Below are positions 33,394-44,500 of a stretch of 64,000 nt of DNA, in pieces (positions within the stretch are counted from its first letter, which is position 1; every line of letters starts with the position of its first letter). The notes below the pieces were generated by a model. It was not told the origin of the DNA, searched no databases, and saw only the letters and a program-made list of their open reading frames with translations. The position numbers and the translations under genes were made by a program. The stretch spans positions 4,466,501 to 4,530,500 of the forward strand of contig OX359196.1 of NCBI GenBank assembly GCA_947172415.1, read 5' to 3'. Source of the stretch: Chondrosia reniformis (taxonomy: Eukaryota > Porifera > Demospongiae > Chondrillida > Chondrillidae).

Positions 33394-35607
33394 ATGAGGT
33401 GCAAGATGTGGAAAAATAGACACGTCAGAACGATGTACGTATTAATGGTCATCGTCTTGGTTTGCTGTATTTTGACGGCAATCAAACGGTTAAATAAACC
33501 ATCACTTTTGGCCGCAATAACCGTCGAAAGGGAACAGTCAAAGTGTTACCTACTCGTAAAACAGCACCAGTCAGCGCCAGCAGAAGGAAAGAAGTATGAC
33601 ATTCCTGTCGAAAGAGTTGTCAGTGGCTATATAAAAGATTTAGAAACTGTGAGATACCTCGAATGGGACCCGTTTTCCCATTTAATGTCGTATACTTTGA
33701 AGAGATCCTTCCATCAAGAGAACTGCTCGCAGTGGGCTGTAGTGACCACCATCAATCCACCCACACAGGCCATCAAGCAAATAGAAGGGCTCGAGGACTG
33801 GTGCCTTGTCGTTGTTGGAGATCAAGACACTCCCGACAACTTTACACTAGCTGGACAGAGAAACGTGTATTTGGGAGTCAGCGAACAGGAACATCTAACA
33901 TACAGGACAGTACAACTCACACCTTGGAGGACCTTCAGTCGTAAAAACATTGGCTATCTGTATGCTATACAACACGGAGCTGAAGTAATCTTTGATTTTG
34001 ATGACGACAATAAATTAAATTCAGGTAAACTAAATATCCAGGAAGTTTTGCACAGGAATCTTAATGTAGCGCGTGTGCGTGGAAATCTATGGAACCCTTA
34101 CCCATTTTACGGTTTTAAGGATGCCTGGCCAAGAGGCTTTCCACTCGACCTCATAAAGAAAACGTATACAACTGCACCTCCTGTCAAAAATGTAGCAGGT
34201 TATGGAGTTAAGCGCGTTGGTGCATGGCAGCTGCTTTCAGATGGTGACACTGATGTCGATGCTATCTACCGACTGACGCGTGGTATTCCTAACATAACAT
34301 TCAGACGCCAATTTAAAGGAACTAGACTTCCGCCTGGTGTTATGAGCCCATTTAATGCCCAGTCGACCCTTTTCCATCGCGATGCCTTCTGGAGCATGTC
34401 TCTCCCCTTGTCAGTACACGCTAGAGTAAGCGACATATGGCGAGCATACATGGCAGAGAGATTGATGTGGGAAGCCGGGCTAGGCGTTGCGTTTTTACCC
34501 TCTTTTATCAATGCTACAGGTAGGAATTTTCACAAGCCCTACTTTGATTATCAAGCTGAGTTACCACTTTACCAAAAAGCAGGAATTTTGACAAAATATT
34601 TAACTAAGTGGAAATGCCAAAGGAACCTTCTAAAGGAATGTATTTTGCAACTCTATATAGATATGTTTGAAGTAGGAATCCTAGAGGAGGAAGATGTGAG
34701 CTATATGGTTGCTTGGTTGAACGACTTATCTGCAATGGGATATGTATTCCCAGCCATGCAAAATAATCAAAGATGGAGGATGGAGGATTGGAGGAAGATT
34801 CAACTGTGTGTACAATTTAATACTAACTTTCCCTTGTTGGAGGAAAATATAAATTCAACTTTAAAGTTGCTTCATTCTCATTATGCTCAATATTTTGATA
34901 GAATTTCCTATACTGGCCCTATTTCTAGACCAGATTACATTAGTAAGGACATTGAATACATTCAGTGCAACGAAAGTGAAACAGGATATTTACAACAGAA
35001 ATGTATTGTTGCTCATTTGGAGTCTTTTCCAAGTGAAGAGGGATATCTCTATATAGCTGATGATACATTTATTGATTTTTCAAGGTTGTCTAAAATGCCA
35101 CTGGATAAAATATGGATCCAAGAAGGTCAAAGGTATAATATTACGAATGCTAATGAATTTAAAGGTTGGTACTGGTGGAACTCAGAATATGGATACAATT
35201 CCTTGATCGACCATTGGGAGAAACTTCCGCAGAGCATGAAAGATAAAGTTGCACAAGCAACAGGAAGTGCAGACATCATCAGATCCAATGCTCTTGCAGA
35301 TTTTGTGTATATTCCTCAGATCTCAAGAAAGAAGTTTATAGAAGCTACCAAAGCACTAGCCTATGAAGACCCTCCGCTCTTTTGTGAGATCGCATTACCA
35401 ATTATAGCAGACATTGCAGATGGACCTAATGTGATTCCATTGGAGGAGTGTCTGTTATGGGAAGAAAGACGCACAACAAGTAATCTAAGGGACTATGCTG
35501 TAAGTGGAAAATGTGATGTATTGCATCCTTTTAAATTAACCAATACTAAGGAGAGGTTGCTTTGGATAGAACAAATAAGAGCATTAGAGGAGGAGTGGAT
35601 TTCTTGA
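33394..35607 (+). CDS. DUF288/STELLO-like Golgi glycosyltransferase-family protein, copy 2
   Basis: Intronless, 737 residues from ATG 33394, differing from copy 1 at only a few dozen scattered residues with no frame break. All motifs listed for copy 1 are kept: the N-terminal anchor, IFDFDDDNK, PFNAQST and VSDIWRAYMAERLMWE. Most changes are conservative (for example Arg to Lys, Asp to Gly after the Asp-rich motif), which suggests both copies are under constraint. The 3' flank also matches copy 1 except for the ~210-bp segment present only there. A recent tandem duplication is the simplest explanation; the retroelement fragments between them would then be later arrivals or part of the duplicated interval. 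Confidence 0.8.
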   Translation: MRCKMWKNRHVRTMYVLMVIVLVCCILTAIKRLNKPSLLAAITVEREQSKCYLLVKQHQSAPAEGKKYDIPVERVVSGYIKDLETVRYLEWDPFSHLMSYTLKRSFHQENCSQWAVVTTINPPTQAIKQIEGLEDWCLVVVGDQDTPDNFTLAGQRNVYLGVSEQEHLTYRTVQLTPWRTFSRKNIGYLYAIQHGAEVIFDFDDDNKLNSGKLNIQEVLHRNLNVARVRGNLWNPYPFYGFKDAWPRGFPLDLIKKTYTTAPPVKNVAGYGVKRVGAWQLLSDGDTDVDAIYRLTRGIPNITFRRQFKGTRLPPGVMSPFNAQSTLFHRDAFWSMSLPLSVHARVSDIWRAYMAERLMWEAGLGVAFLPSFINATGRNFHKPYFDYQAELPLYQKAGILTKYLTKWKCQRNLLKECILQLYIDMFEVGILEEEDVSYMVAWLNDLSAMGYVFPAMQNNQRWRMEDWRKIQLCVQFNTNFPLLEENINSTLKLLHSHYAQYFDRISYTGPISRPDYISKDIEYIQCNESETGYLQQKCIVAHLESFPSEEGYLYIADDTFIDFSRLSKMPLDKIWIQEGQRYNITNANEFKGWYWWNSEYGYNSLIDHWEKLPQSMKDKVAQATGSADIIRSNALADFVYIPQISRKKFIEATKALAYEDPPLFCEIALPIIADIADGPNVIPLEECLLWEERRTTSNLRDYAVSGKCDVLHPFKLTNTKERLLWIEQIRALEEEWIS

Positions 35608-36061
35608 AAAACACTATTTTGATTTAATAGAGCAACTTATAAATATTTTATTATGGAAGTATAGTCTGATAAAACTATGATAATAGATCGTCATTATTGC
35701 TGACAATTTGTATGGTAAGGTTTCTGATTTAATGGTTATTGATTGTGCAGATTTAAAGAAATAATAAAAATGCACCAACCCTACTACTATATTAAAGAAA
35801 AAAAGAAAAAAATAAGAGAAAGTTGAGAAAAGATGTTTTTTCGATCCATTCAAGAATAGCTTTTTATGGAAGAAGAAATTAATGCGGTAGCTGAACTTTG
35901 CACATCTCCTTTTGAAGGCATTTATTAAAAAGGATTAATAAAATTCAATTAAATTTTTGCAAGGTCACGTGTATATATGTACTTTTACAAGGCCAAGCTG
36001 CCAAGTAACATTTTCACCTGATAAACTGATAGTTGGATGATTTTTTAAGAGTTCAGTTACT

Positions 36062-36330
36062 GGTAGGACCTATCAAGTCTGTAGCCCTTATGGTCCTCTA
36101 GGATGTCAGAGTAGGAATATTGTATACCTTATAACTTGTAAACGATGTGATGTGCAGTATGTAGGAGAAACCTCTCAAATACTTAGAAGTATAGAATGAA
36201 CAACCATAGGATATCTAGTACCAAAGGTTTCAGAAGTATAGAAGTACCAAGGATTTTAAGGCCATTGTACCTCTATATGATCACTATAATTCTGATAGCC
36301 GGAGTTTCGAGGAATTTGATCTAGAGTAAC
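36062..36330 (+). pseudogene. Penelope-like GIY-YIG endonuclease fragment
   Basis: The frame gives GCQSRNIVYLITCKRCDVQ then YVGETSQILRS, the N-terminal half of a GIY-YIG nuclease as found at the end of Penelope-like elements. It stops at a TGA, and the expected R-M-N-N-H-R continuation is found in a shifted frame immediately after. A frameshifted relic. Confidence 0.65.
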
Positions 36331-36643
36331 CAATCATAATCGGCCGGATCGATTTTCGGCCACGATAATTTACGTTTTCCAATAGATTCTGTGTGATTTT
36401 GCTATCAAATGAAATGGAAAGTTGGCAAGTTACTTTATAGAACTATTAATCGTTATTCGGCCACCCTCTTCAATCGTCTCTAGCGCAAAGATGCAGTGAG
36501 ATAGAAATTCCTGATTGCGTACACTAGATGTGTTCTCTCAAAAAGGCCTGTGTAATGATGTTTATTTGAAGTTGATAGCTTTCGTAGTTTTTGAGATATG
36601 AGTAGCCGAAAATCGATCCGGCCGATTATTGATTGGATACTCT
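36323..36643. mobile_element. Non-autonomous DNA transposon (MITE) with ~40-bp TIRs
   Basis: The left end AGAGTAACCAATCATAATCG continues CGGCCGGATCGATTTTCGGC; the right end GCCGAAAATCGATCCGGCCG continues ATTATTGATTGGATACTCT, its reverse complement with few mismatches. Total ~320 bp with no coding capacity. Target duplication not clear. Confidence 0.8.
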
Positions 36644-37146
36644 ATTACTTTTTTTCGTTACCAGCTCGATACCTTCATCGTTTGTTAATGGGTGTCTCTC
36701 GTTGAAACACCTTTTTCTGTTTTTTAGACTTATGCTAATGATTAAAGACGTTATTAAAGCACGCGCTTCAACCAGCCTACCCAAATGCCAAACAAATTTG
36801 GTTCACTAAGAATTTCAAGTGGCAGATTTACTCGCTTCCAATAAAGATCGACCCCATGATAATAAGCCCCATGCATTAGATAAGCTAGATATAATTGAGA
36901 GCTGATGTCTGAATGGGTTCAACCGTGTATAACTAAGAGACTAAGCGTTTACTTTACACTGACTTTTACGAAAGAAAACCACAATTCTTTAAAATATGCA
37001 TTCACGCATGTAAAATGTGCAAGAGCAAAAGTGTGAGGAAAAATATTGCATAAAGATGAATGAAAAAATTAAGCAGACTGTAACCAGTCAATTAATCTGT
37101 TCAGATGCGAAATAAAAACATAAGTAGTTATTTAATAACTGTTACA

Positions 37147-39048
37147 TCAATGTCCGACTCTCTGAATGTTCTTGGCATTCAATCCAAAAAGTGTGATAGC
37201 TCCTACAACTCCTAGAACAGCTGCCCTAGCGCCAATTGGACTCCTAATTGGACCTCCAAGTCCTCCAAGACGACTTCTTGTCCTTCTACTGACATCAGTG
37301 ACAGATTTCTTTACATTAACTGACTCAAAGAGCTGAGGATGCCCAGGAACCACTTCAGAGGGTTTGACTTCAGGATGACTGAGCATGTAAGAGAGGGCTC
37401 CATTTCCACCCATTTTGGTCATCCCTGTTCCTCCAAGACCTTGGCTGATCACCAGACCAGGGAAAACACGGTAAAAGTGGCCATCATTCTTCCAATTAAC
37501 TGTACGAGCACAACCTTCCATAGAGAGGATACCAAGAAGACGATCACTTTGCCACATCTTCTTCATGCGAATAATGTTGTTCAGGGCATAAGTAGCTGGC
37601 ACAAACTCAGATCCAATATTGCCTCCCCCAGTAGTCTTTCCCAAGGTGACATCAATCTCTGGATTATAAGCAACCTCAGACCAGTGAGCATTCTGGGCAT
37701 CAATTATGGGAACTCTTCCTTTGATGAGGAAATATGATGAGAAACCAGCTGCCGTCGTCATGTGACCAACAGGTGCTCTCTTTACACTGGGACTATTCTG
37801 GAATAAGCCTGGACTACCTTCAACGGTGTAGTCAGCTGTGTACCCCAAGGAGAGAATAGCATTGGAGCAAGGCTGGAACCAGGTCTTGTCAGTTTTGGTG
37901 TCCTTCAGAAGGAGTCCTCTGACGCGATCCTTGTCAACATAAACTTTCTCTAGCGAGATACCTTCTGCCCAAGTGTTTCCTGTCTTTTGAACTATCCCTT
38001 TTAGAACTTTGTTCATGTCTGTCCCAATTCTGCCACTCTGTGGGTAGCCATATCCAGCGTGGACCTCATTGCTCTTGTTTCCTAGGAGATTACCAATGTC
38101 ATCCTTTGAAAGTTTCTTTGAGTGAATACCAGATGTCTTCTCCAAGATGTCACATTCGTGCTCTGTAATAGCCGCCTCTTTGGAATCAAATGTGACACGC
38201 AGGGATTGAGGTGTGTTACCATCCTCTGTGACACCAACCACCAGATCTTGATGCTTAGATTGAACTCCTAATTTCTTTGCTGCTTCTTCTAGATAACGCA
38301 GGACGGGGGTGGTCTCCAGGGAAAACCTGCGAGTATCAGTCCAATCTGTTTTGTTGATCAAACCCAGTGCTTCATAGGCAACATTGTAGAAGGTATGCCA
38401 GGCCTGCCCCGCACACACCATGGCTACTGATTTAATGTTGCTCCAAGAGCTGGAAAGAATTTCCTTTGTTGAAATATCAATACGGATATAGTTATCTTCC
38501 TTTGACAACTCTAGGGTTTTGGCATTGGATGTGAACAGCCTCTTCACAAACTCCTTCATTATCACATTTGGTCTGCAGGTTGGGTCTGAATTCAAAGCTG
38601 TGCTATGATGAACGTGCATAATATAGGCACTTGATCGAGCATTTGTGTGTTCAAAGTCGTGGGTGACAAACATGACCTTTTCATTCTGGTTGCGGTCTTT
38701 TGCATTAACTGCATTAAGGGCTGCTCCTACCATGCTACCTGGTCCGCCAACATACACAGTCAGGTTATCGGTATCTGTGACTGACTCATATTCTGTGCCT
38801 TCAATGGAGGCTATAGCCACTGGGTGCCTTGCTCTGTTGCCTTTACGCTCAAAGAATATTTTCTGACCATCAGTTTCTTCCGGAAAGTATGTCTTTGCAA
38901 ATTGTCTGAGCTTTTCATCTGGAGTGACCCATTTCTTCTCAATCATTTGTCCATTTAGGATCATAGTCTCCAGTTCCTTCTCCACTCCCTGAAGGCCATC
39001 TTTGGTAAGAGATGCAAATGGTTTAGTAGAAGACTTCTGACTTGTCAT
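37147..39048 (-). CDS. FAD-dependent-oxidoreductase-like protein, intronless, with C-terminal membrane anchor
   Basis: 633 residues, ATG at 39048, one exon. A nucleotide-binding-like turn VYVGGPGSMVGAALNA lies near residue 98, later than the N-terminal position typical of flavoproteins. The C-terminal part (GGGNIGSEFVPATYALNNII..., VFPGLVISQGLGGTG) resembles the end of DAO/GMC-type FAD oxidoreductases, where glycine-rich segments contact the flavin. Residues ~607-624 are hydrophobic (AAVLGVVGAITLFGL) and followed by a short basic tail, suggesting a tail anchor. The family is not confidently recognised; substrate unknown. The coding strand looks richer in GC than its surroundings and has no introns, which would fit retrocopy or horizontal origin. 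It lies within the proposed first intron of the SETD6-like gene, on the same strand. Confidence 0.5.
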   Translation of the reverse strand: MTSQKSSTKPFASLTKDGLQGVEKELETMILNGQMIEKKWVTPDEKLRQFAKTYFPEETDGQKIFFERKGNRARHPVAIASIEGTEYESVTDTDNLTVYVGGPGSMVGAALNAVNAKDRNQNEKVMFVTHDFEHTNARSSAYIMHVHHSTALNSDPTCRPNVIMKEFVKRLFTSNAKTLELSKEDNYIRIDISTKEILSSSWSNIKSVAMVCAGQAWHTFYNVAYEALGLINKTDWTDTRRFSLETTPVLRYLEEAAKKLGVQSKHQDLVVGVTEDGNTPQSLRVTFDSKEAAITEHECDILEKTSGIHSKKLSKDDIGNLLGNKSNEVHAGYGYPQSGRIGTDMNKVLKGIVQKTGNTWAEGISLEKVYVDKDRVRGLLLKDTKTDKTWFQPCSNAILSLGYTADYTVEGSPGLFQNSPSVKRAPVGHMTTAAGFSSYFLIKGRVPIIDAQNAHWSEVAYNPEIDVTLGKTTGGGNIGSEFVPATYALNNIIRMKKMWQSDRLLGILSMEGCARTVNWKNDGHFYRVFPGLVISQGLGGTGMTKMGGNGALSYMLSHPEVKPSEVVPGHPQLFESVNVKKSVTDVSRRTRSRLGGLGGPIRSPIGARAAVLGVVGAITLFGLNAKNIQRVGH

Positions 39049-41149
39049 TGCTGAGCGACTAATTTAAAACTATCCTTGATTTCTCACTCTGCTCAGTTGT
39101 GTCTATTTCTTATTGCTGTTAGCTGACCTGCTACTGGCCTTTTTATACTTGATGAACAGCATGACCTAACCACAAAATAAGAATTTAATTTAACCTTCCT
39201 ACCAGTGAGTCAGATTACACTTCCTGCTGTGAACCAAATATGGCGGAAAAAAAACTGAATAATGCATTTCCATATAAACCACAAGAATGTGATGTTAGTA
39301 TAGCATAATCCACTCTGCGCAAAAGTACCGACCTAGCAAGTTAGCCATAGATAACCCATTACCTCAAGTTTAGCTGACAGATCTAGAGGAAGTTACCTAA
39401 GTCCCAAGATTCCCAAAAGCTCACATAAATATATATATATATATAGAGTATGATAAGAACTTTTCACAAACAGTGGCTCTATTTCCAGGAATAAGTATCC
39501 ATTTTATAAAAGTGACCCTAGATTATTGACTGTTTCAGGAACAAGACAAGCCCTTTTGAAGAATGGCCTCTGATCTAAGAAGACAACTTCAAGAAACTTC
39601 ACATAATCAAAGACACTGATATATACTGTAGTATATTTTTCAATTTCCAAAATCAAATCTTGTTTAATGTTGGTCTGTGCATTACAAACGAGTACTAACA
39701 AATTCGGACCAAACATATATGAGCACACATAGAAGTGATAGAGGCTTGCATTACAAAGATTATTTCTGAAAGAATGGATGGCTGGATAAAGATATGTTTA
39801 ATATGCAATAGGAAATTGTGTTCATATTGTGTCAGTGTCAACGGTAAGCTAATCTAGGTAAGTTTAATTATACACTGTAGAATAACACCAAATAGTTTAG
39901 AAAGATGTGTCCAACAAGATTAATTATTGCCAAATTTACGAACATTGCTATATCGTATTAGTGCTTAGACAGAATGATACATAAGTTTAATCCTAATGTA
40001 ATTGAAAGCAATTTATTATAATTATGTCTGTATGTTAAAAATGGACGCTGTCAACGTTTAAAAGTGGCACTCGTAAACTGGGCCAACCGAGTTTACTAAT
40101 TCTAGTCCGTCGGTTCGCGTTTCCTTCCTCCGGCACACTGTTCAACACGCATTTAGTTCCATCGTTGATTCAAGGATTTCTACTGCGAGTATCGTATATC
40201 CAATCCGATATTTCCAGAAAACGGCATATTTCGCAATAATCAAAACTTCAACGCCTACGTATTCGGTCCCCGGAGGTCACCGGTACACGAAGTTCATGTG
40301 ATATAAGGTGTAATTAATAAGTAGGTTATCAACGTTAATGACGTAATACAGTTAATTAGACATAGCTCAACGATCACAGAGGTCCTGCCCCCAATACCAT
40401 GGTCACAGAAGGTCTTAGTTCAAGGGGAAAACTTATTATGTAAATAACTATCATTTCACTGGGCAGTATCTAACACTAGGGCAATCCTCCCTACTCTGAA
40501 AAGTCCTGTAGTCTCAATTGCATTACAGCAGTATAAAATGTATAATGATAATGTTAATTATCTCACTTTTCACATGGTCCCAAGGATGTTATAAAATGTT
40601 AATGTTAATGATAACGTTAATTATCTCACTTTTCACTGGGCACCTATATTTTGGCTAGTGGTTGTCCCAGTATAAATAAGATAACATATACAACCTCAAT
40701 TGTTTGAAAACCTTGTTAAGGTGGACATCTTTATGGTCCCAAGGATGTTAGCTTAGAGATGTTTCATTTTGTATAGATCTGAATATATTAAGAGTGCTTT
40801 TATTTCTATTGACAGTAACATTGTAACCTTGTAACATTACAAAAATGTAAATATTAAAGATAAATATTCAAAAAAAAATTAATATCTCAAATGAAATTTC
40901 TTACCTTACATGCCAGGTACTATTCATAACAGAAAGACTGGGTTGTAGACAAACTTAACTTGTCTAGACCATCTGACAACTCATGTAAATGATCTCTGTG
41001 AAACTATTTAAATTGACATATGTTTTAGTATGTAGAGTTGGCATTGAGGCTGGATGGATGTGTTGGCTCAAAATAAGTGCATATGCTTGGATGAATGGAT
41101 AGACAATCTACTGCATAGCTGTAAAATACATAAAGTAGTCATCACTTAC
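39049..41149. other. Intergenic (or SETD6 intron 1), no gene seen
   Basis: Holds the promoter of the FAD-oxidoreductase-like gene. A GC-richer patch at 40080-40280 (TCCGTCGGTTCGCGTTTCCT) gives no conserved frame. A short duplication around 40540-40640 repeats AATTATCTCACTTTTCAC. Confidence 0.5.
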
Positions 41150-41413
41150 CTTACTGCTGATCTTAATGCCGCATTCTGTACACCATCTGATGAAACTACT
41201 CAACCGTATGTCTTCTCCAGTGTCACATGGATGACTCTTGATACTTTTGGAGTTCTTTAACTTTCTTTTCTTTTTCATGATACCATCAAAGTTCAAGCTG
41301 CTTAGAAGAGATGAACTAACTGAGGGAGAAGAGACTGATTTTTTTACAATAGACTCCTTCTTGTCTGCTGAGATGATAGGGGCAGACTCCCTTCTTCTCT
41401 TTCTAGTAAACAT
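41150..41413 (-). CDS. SETD6: Likely first exon of the SETD6-like gene
   Basis: 88 codons from ATG 41413 to a strong donor (AGTAAG|GTAAGTGATG) at 41150/41149, ending in phase 0. After a basic, Ser/Lys-rich leader it reads RLSSFIRWCTECGIKISSK, matching the region just before the SET domain of SETD6 (F-x-x-W-C-x-x-x-G-x-x-x-S-x-K-V). Its residue order joins exactly to VILSRRSS at 23118, which is also phase 0. No second exon for it is visible nearby; the frame closes 14 codons past the donor. The exon is head to head with POLR1C, 104 bp between ATGs. Confidence 0.7.
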
Positions 41414-41517
41414 GGAATTGCAGAGACAATCAAACACAACGCGAGAGCAATGTATTAAATTAGTATGGATACCTTAGCCTACTTGTCGAATATAATATTT
41501 TTGAACATACAAGAAAC
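41414..41517. promoter_or_regulatory. Bidirectional promoter, SETD6 exon 1 / POLR1C
   Basis: 104 bp separate the two divergent start codons. No TATA box at a clear distance for either. The segment includes GCGAGAGCAATG, but no motif I can name with confidence. Confidence 0.5.
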
Positions 41518-44500
41518 ATGGCGATAAAATTGCAAGAATTTGAAGTAAAGGATGTAAGCGAACTTTTGATTTACATGAAGCTAAAAGTGAAATATCATTC
41601 TTTTTGTACACACATAGGTCTCAATAGAAGACGAATTTAAGAATTCCGACGAGTTTTTAGACCATTTTAAGAAGGTACGTACCATCTCTTCATCATGTAT
41701 TGTAAAGTAGTGAATTGTTACGTGCTGATGCAATTGTGCTGGTTCCACAGGAGTTTGATATTCAAGTGGTAAAGCTCGATCCATTAGATATGGAGTTTGA
41801 TATGCATGGGGTTGAGGCCCCAATTGCTAATGCTATAAGAAGGATTCTTATTGCAGAAGTAAGTTTCTGCCATCTAGCACCCACTGCTCCTTTGATGTGT
41901 TTGTATGCATATTATTGTTTTTGGTGTATTTCAATAGTTTTGTTTGTTCCTTTGTTTGTATATATCTGTCTGTTATTCCACTACAGTGCATGCTCTACAT
42001 ACATACTCTACATACAGCATGTGGTGTGGGTAAATGTATGCAAGGTGATGACTGTTTGATGTTGGTAGAAGTATATCTTAATAGGCAGAGTTTCTATGTG
42101 CTACCTATGATAGTTGGCAGTAAAGCCGTAGTTGAACAGGTCCATTTGGTGACTTTTATTACATTTTGTATAAAGTCTGTAAATGATATTTCAATGTAGC
42201 ATGTGCAGATGTTTTTACCCAATTCATTACTAGTGCAAATTGTTTCTGTTCTTGTGCTAGTCTTTCTTCTGTTTTGATGGGCACTCCTTGATTAACTTGG
42301 TGATGTTCTATTGTCTATTATAGGTTCCCACTATGGCAATAGAGAAAATCTACTTATACCAGAACACCTCAATTATTCAGGATGACGTATGTTGACTTGG
42401 CCCTTAGCACAGAGAGAGTGATGATCTCATGGTTTTGTGCAAACAGCGTAGACCAACAAAATCACAAAGACACAAAGACTGTGTTTGAAATTCACAATTC
42501 AAAACCCAGCAGTATACGTACTCACATGCAATCAATTACAAGCAATGTTATGAATGTAAAAAGTTAGTTTTAAAAAGTTAGTTTCAATCAAGTCATCTAG
42601 TCTGCTATACTCTGAACTTGTTTGTCAGTATCTATCCCAAGATCCCGCTAATTGCCAATGAGGGGGTGTTACGCTAGTAATGGAGAACTTTATTGAAATA
42701 ACAGCTAGGAAAGTGAAGGTGCTTCCAGAAGTTGAGAGTGTGAACAAATTGAAAAGATATTAACCTATGATATACCACAAAGTGTGAAATCTCTCTGTAA
42801 TTAGATTTCTGTAGTTAAGATATCAGGGAATGGACTTGGCATCCACTTTAAACTGACAAATCATAGTCCATAGGGGTCAGCTTGTATGTGGCTTAACACT
42901 TATATGTAACCCCTATTGTATTTCATCAAAGGACCTAATAAGGCTAACCCGCCCACGCAAATGGCAGAAAATCGCCCACGCAAACTTACATCATTAGGAA
43001 GTTATCCATATTATTTGTTTTGAATTATTATTATATATGTAAATGTAATAATAATATAACAATTAGGCTTCTAATTTCTGTGATCTGCCATTAAAACATT
43101 TAATGTAAAAGTATTTGATAACTTAAAAAGAACAATTTTGCCACTGACACTGAATTGTGGTTATTTCAGTTGTCAATTATTCCTATAATCATGTAAATAT
43201 AATAGTCAAAGAAGTTATTATAACACATTTAAAAGAATGTGTAATGATGTCAATTAGGATGCTATGCAATTTAAATACAAGGCTCATGATTAATCTGTAT
43301 TGTGGTGTTGAATTGGCCATTATTACACAATAGGCCAACAATTTTTTATTCAGTTTGACAATAATAACCTGTGTACAAAAATTAATGAATACCATTAATC
43401 TGCAAAATATGCCTCTTACATATTTAGATGAACTAACTGCATTTTGTAATCAAGGAATATGTTGTGTGTGTTTGAATGTTAAGTTACTATAAAATCTTTT
43501 ATGATAACATTCTTACCTAATATGTCTTCATGTTTCTTCTTTTAGTAAATTTTATGATATGAAACATGATACATAATATTTTTACGAATGCATTCTTATG
43601 TATGTACACTTGACTATTATTAGGTACTGGCTCACAGGATCGGCCTTATTCCACTGTTTGCTGATCCAAGGGAATTTATAATGATTAAAAAAGGTAATCA
43701 AAATGTTAACATTTACATCTACCTTATTTATTTAATATTTATGTACTGTATATGAAAAATCTAAGATACCATTTTCCTACATGCTATGCCTATTCTGTAA
43801 AAGAGCCTATAGGGGAACTAAACCTGAAGAGAGCTTTGGATGAAGATACAGGAGTCTTTTCTTCCTTCTTTTCCCTTATTTCATCTTCTTCTCCACTTGG
43901 TCAGACAGCCGTTTCTGGGAATTCCACCCTTCATCAGTGATCCTGGGAGTCTTTGTCTTTTTCTTTATCCTGATCTTCTGTGAATCCTTGGATATGCAAT
44001 TCTTAAATATTTTTTTCCTGTACGTACATAAGTATATTTACACACATATAATCTAGCTCAACTGGGGACATTTAAATGATATATACATTCTGATAGCTAC
44101 CTATTTATGCAGCTCAGTCAAATGCTATTTGTGTATAGTGAAACAATTCATTCAGGTTAATAAATTAGTTGATTACCCAAGATCTGCCTGGCTCGCATCA
44201 AGTGACATCAAATGTGTGTATGTTGATTAAAATATATACTCTATCACTGAATAACTTCCTTTTTGCAAAGGGTGATTTAATGAATTTTGATTCAAATACA
44301 TTTTATATAATAATTCCTAGTGGACAAAGCCTACAGCAAGTACTGGTCAATAAAAATGTAATAAACTTAGTGTACACATCATAGGAATCAATTCCTTTTG
44401 TTAATTGTATATTGACACTGATTATGTAAGGCATAGCACATCTAATACACTTTGGTACCAATATCCTAAATAAATCCTTTTTGTGTTGTCTAGGAGATGA

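Larger units (their letters stand above)
35608..37146. other. Intergenic with transposon relics
   Basis: Contains the 3' flank shared with DUF288 copy 1 (to ~35910), a GIY-YIG fragment at 36062-36330 and a TIR element at 36323-36643. Nothing gene-like in 36650-37146. Confidence 0.6.

Noticed and set aside
40080-40280. GC-richer patch upstream of the FAD-oxidoreductase-like gene
   Set aside because: No conserved frame or RNA structure found; not enough to call a CpG island or gene.
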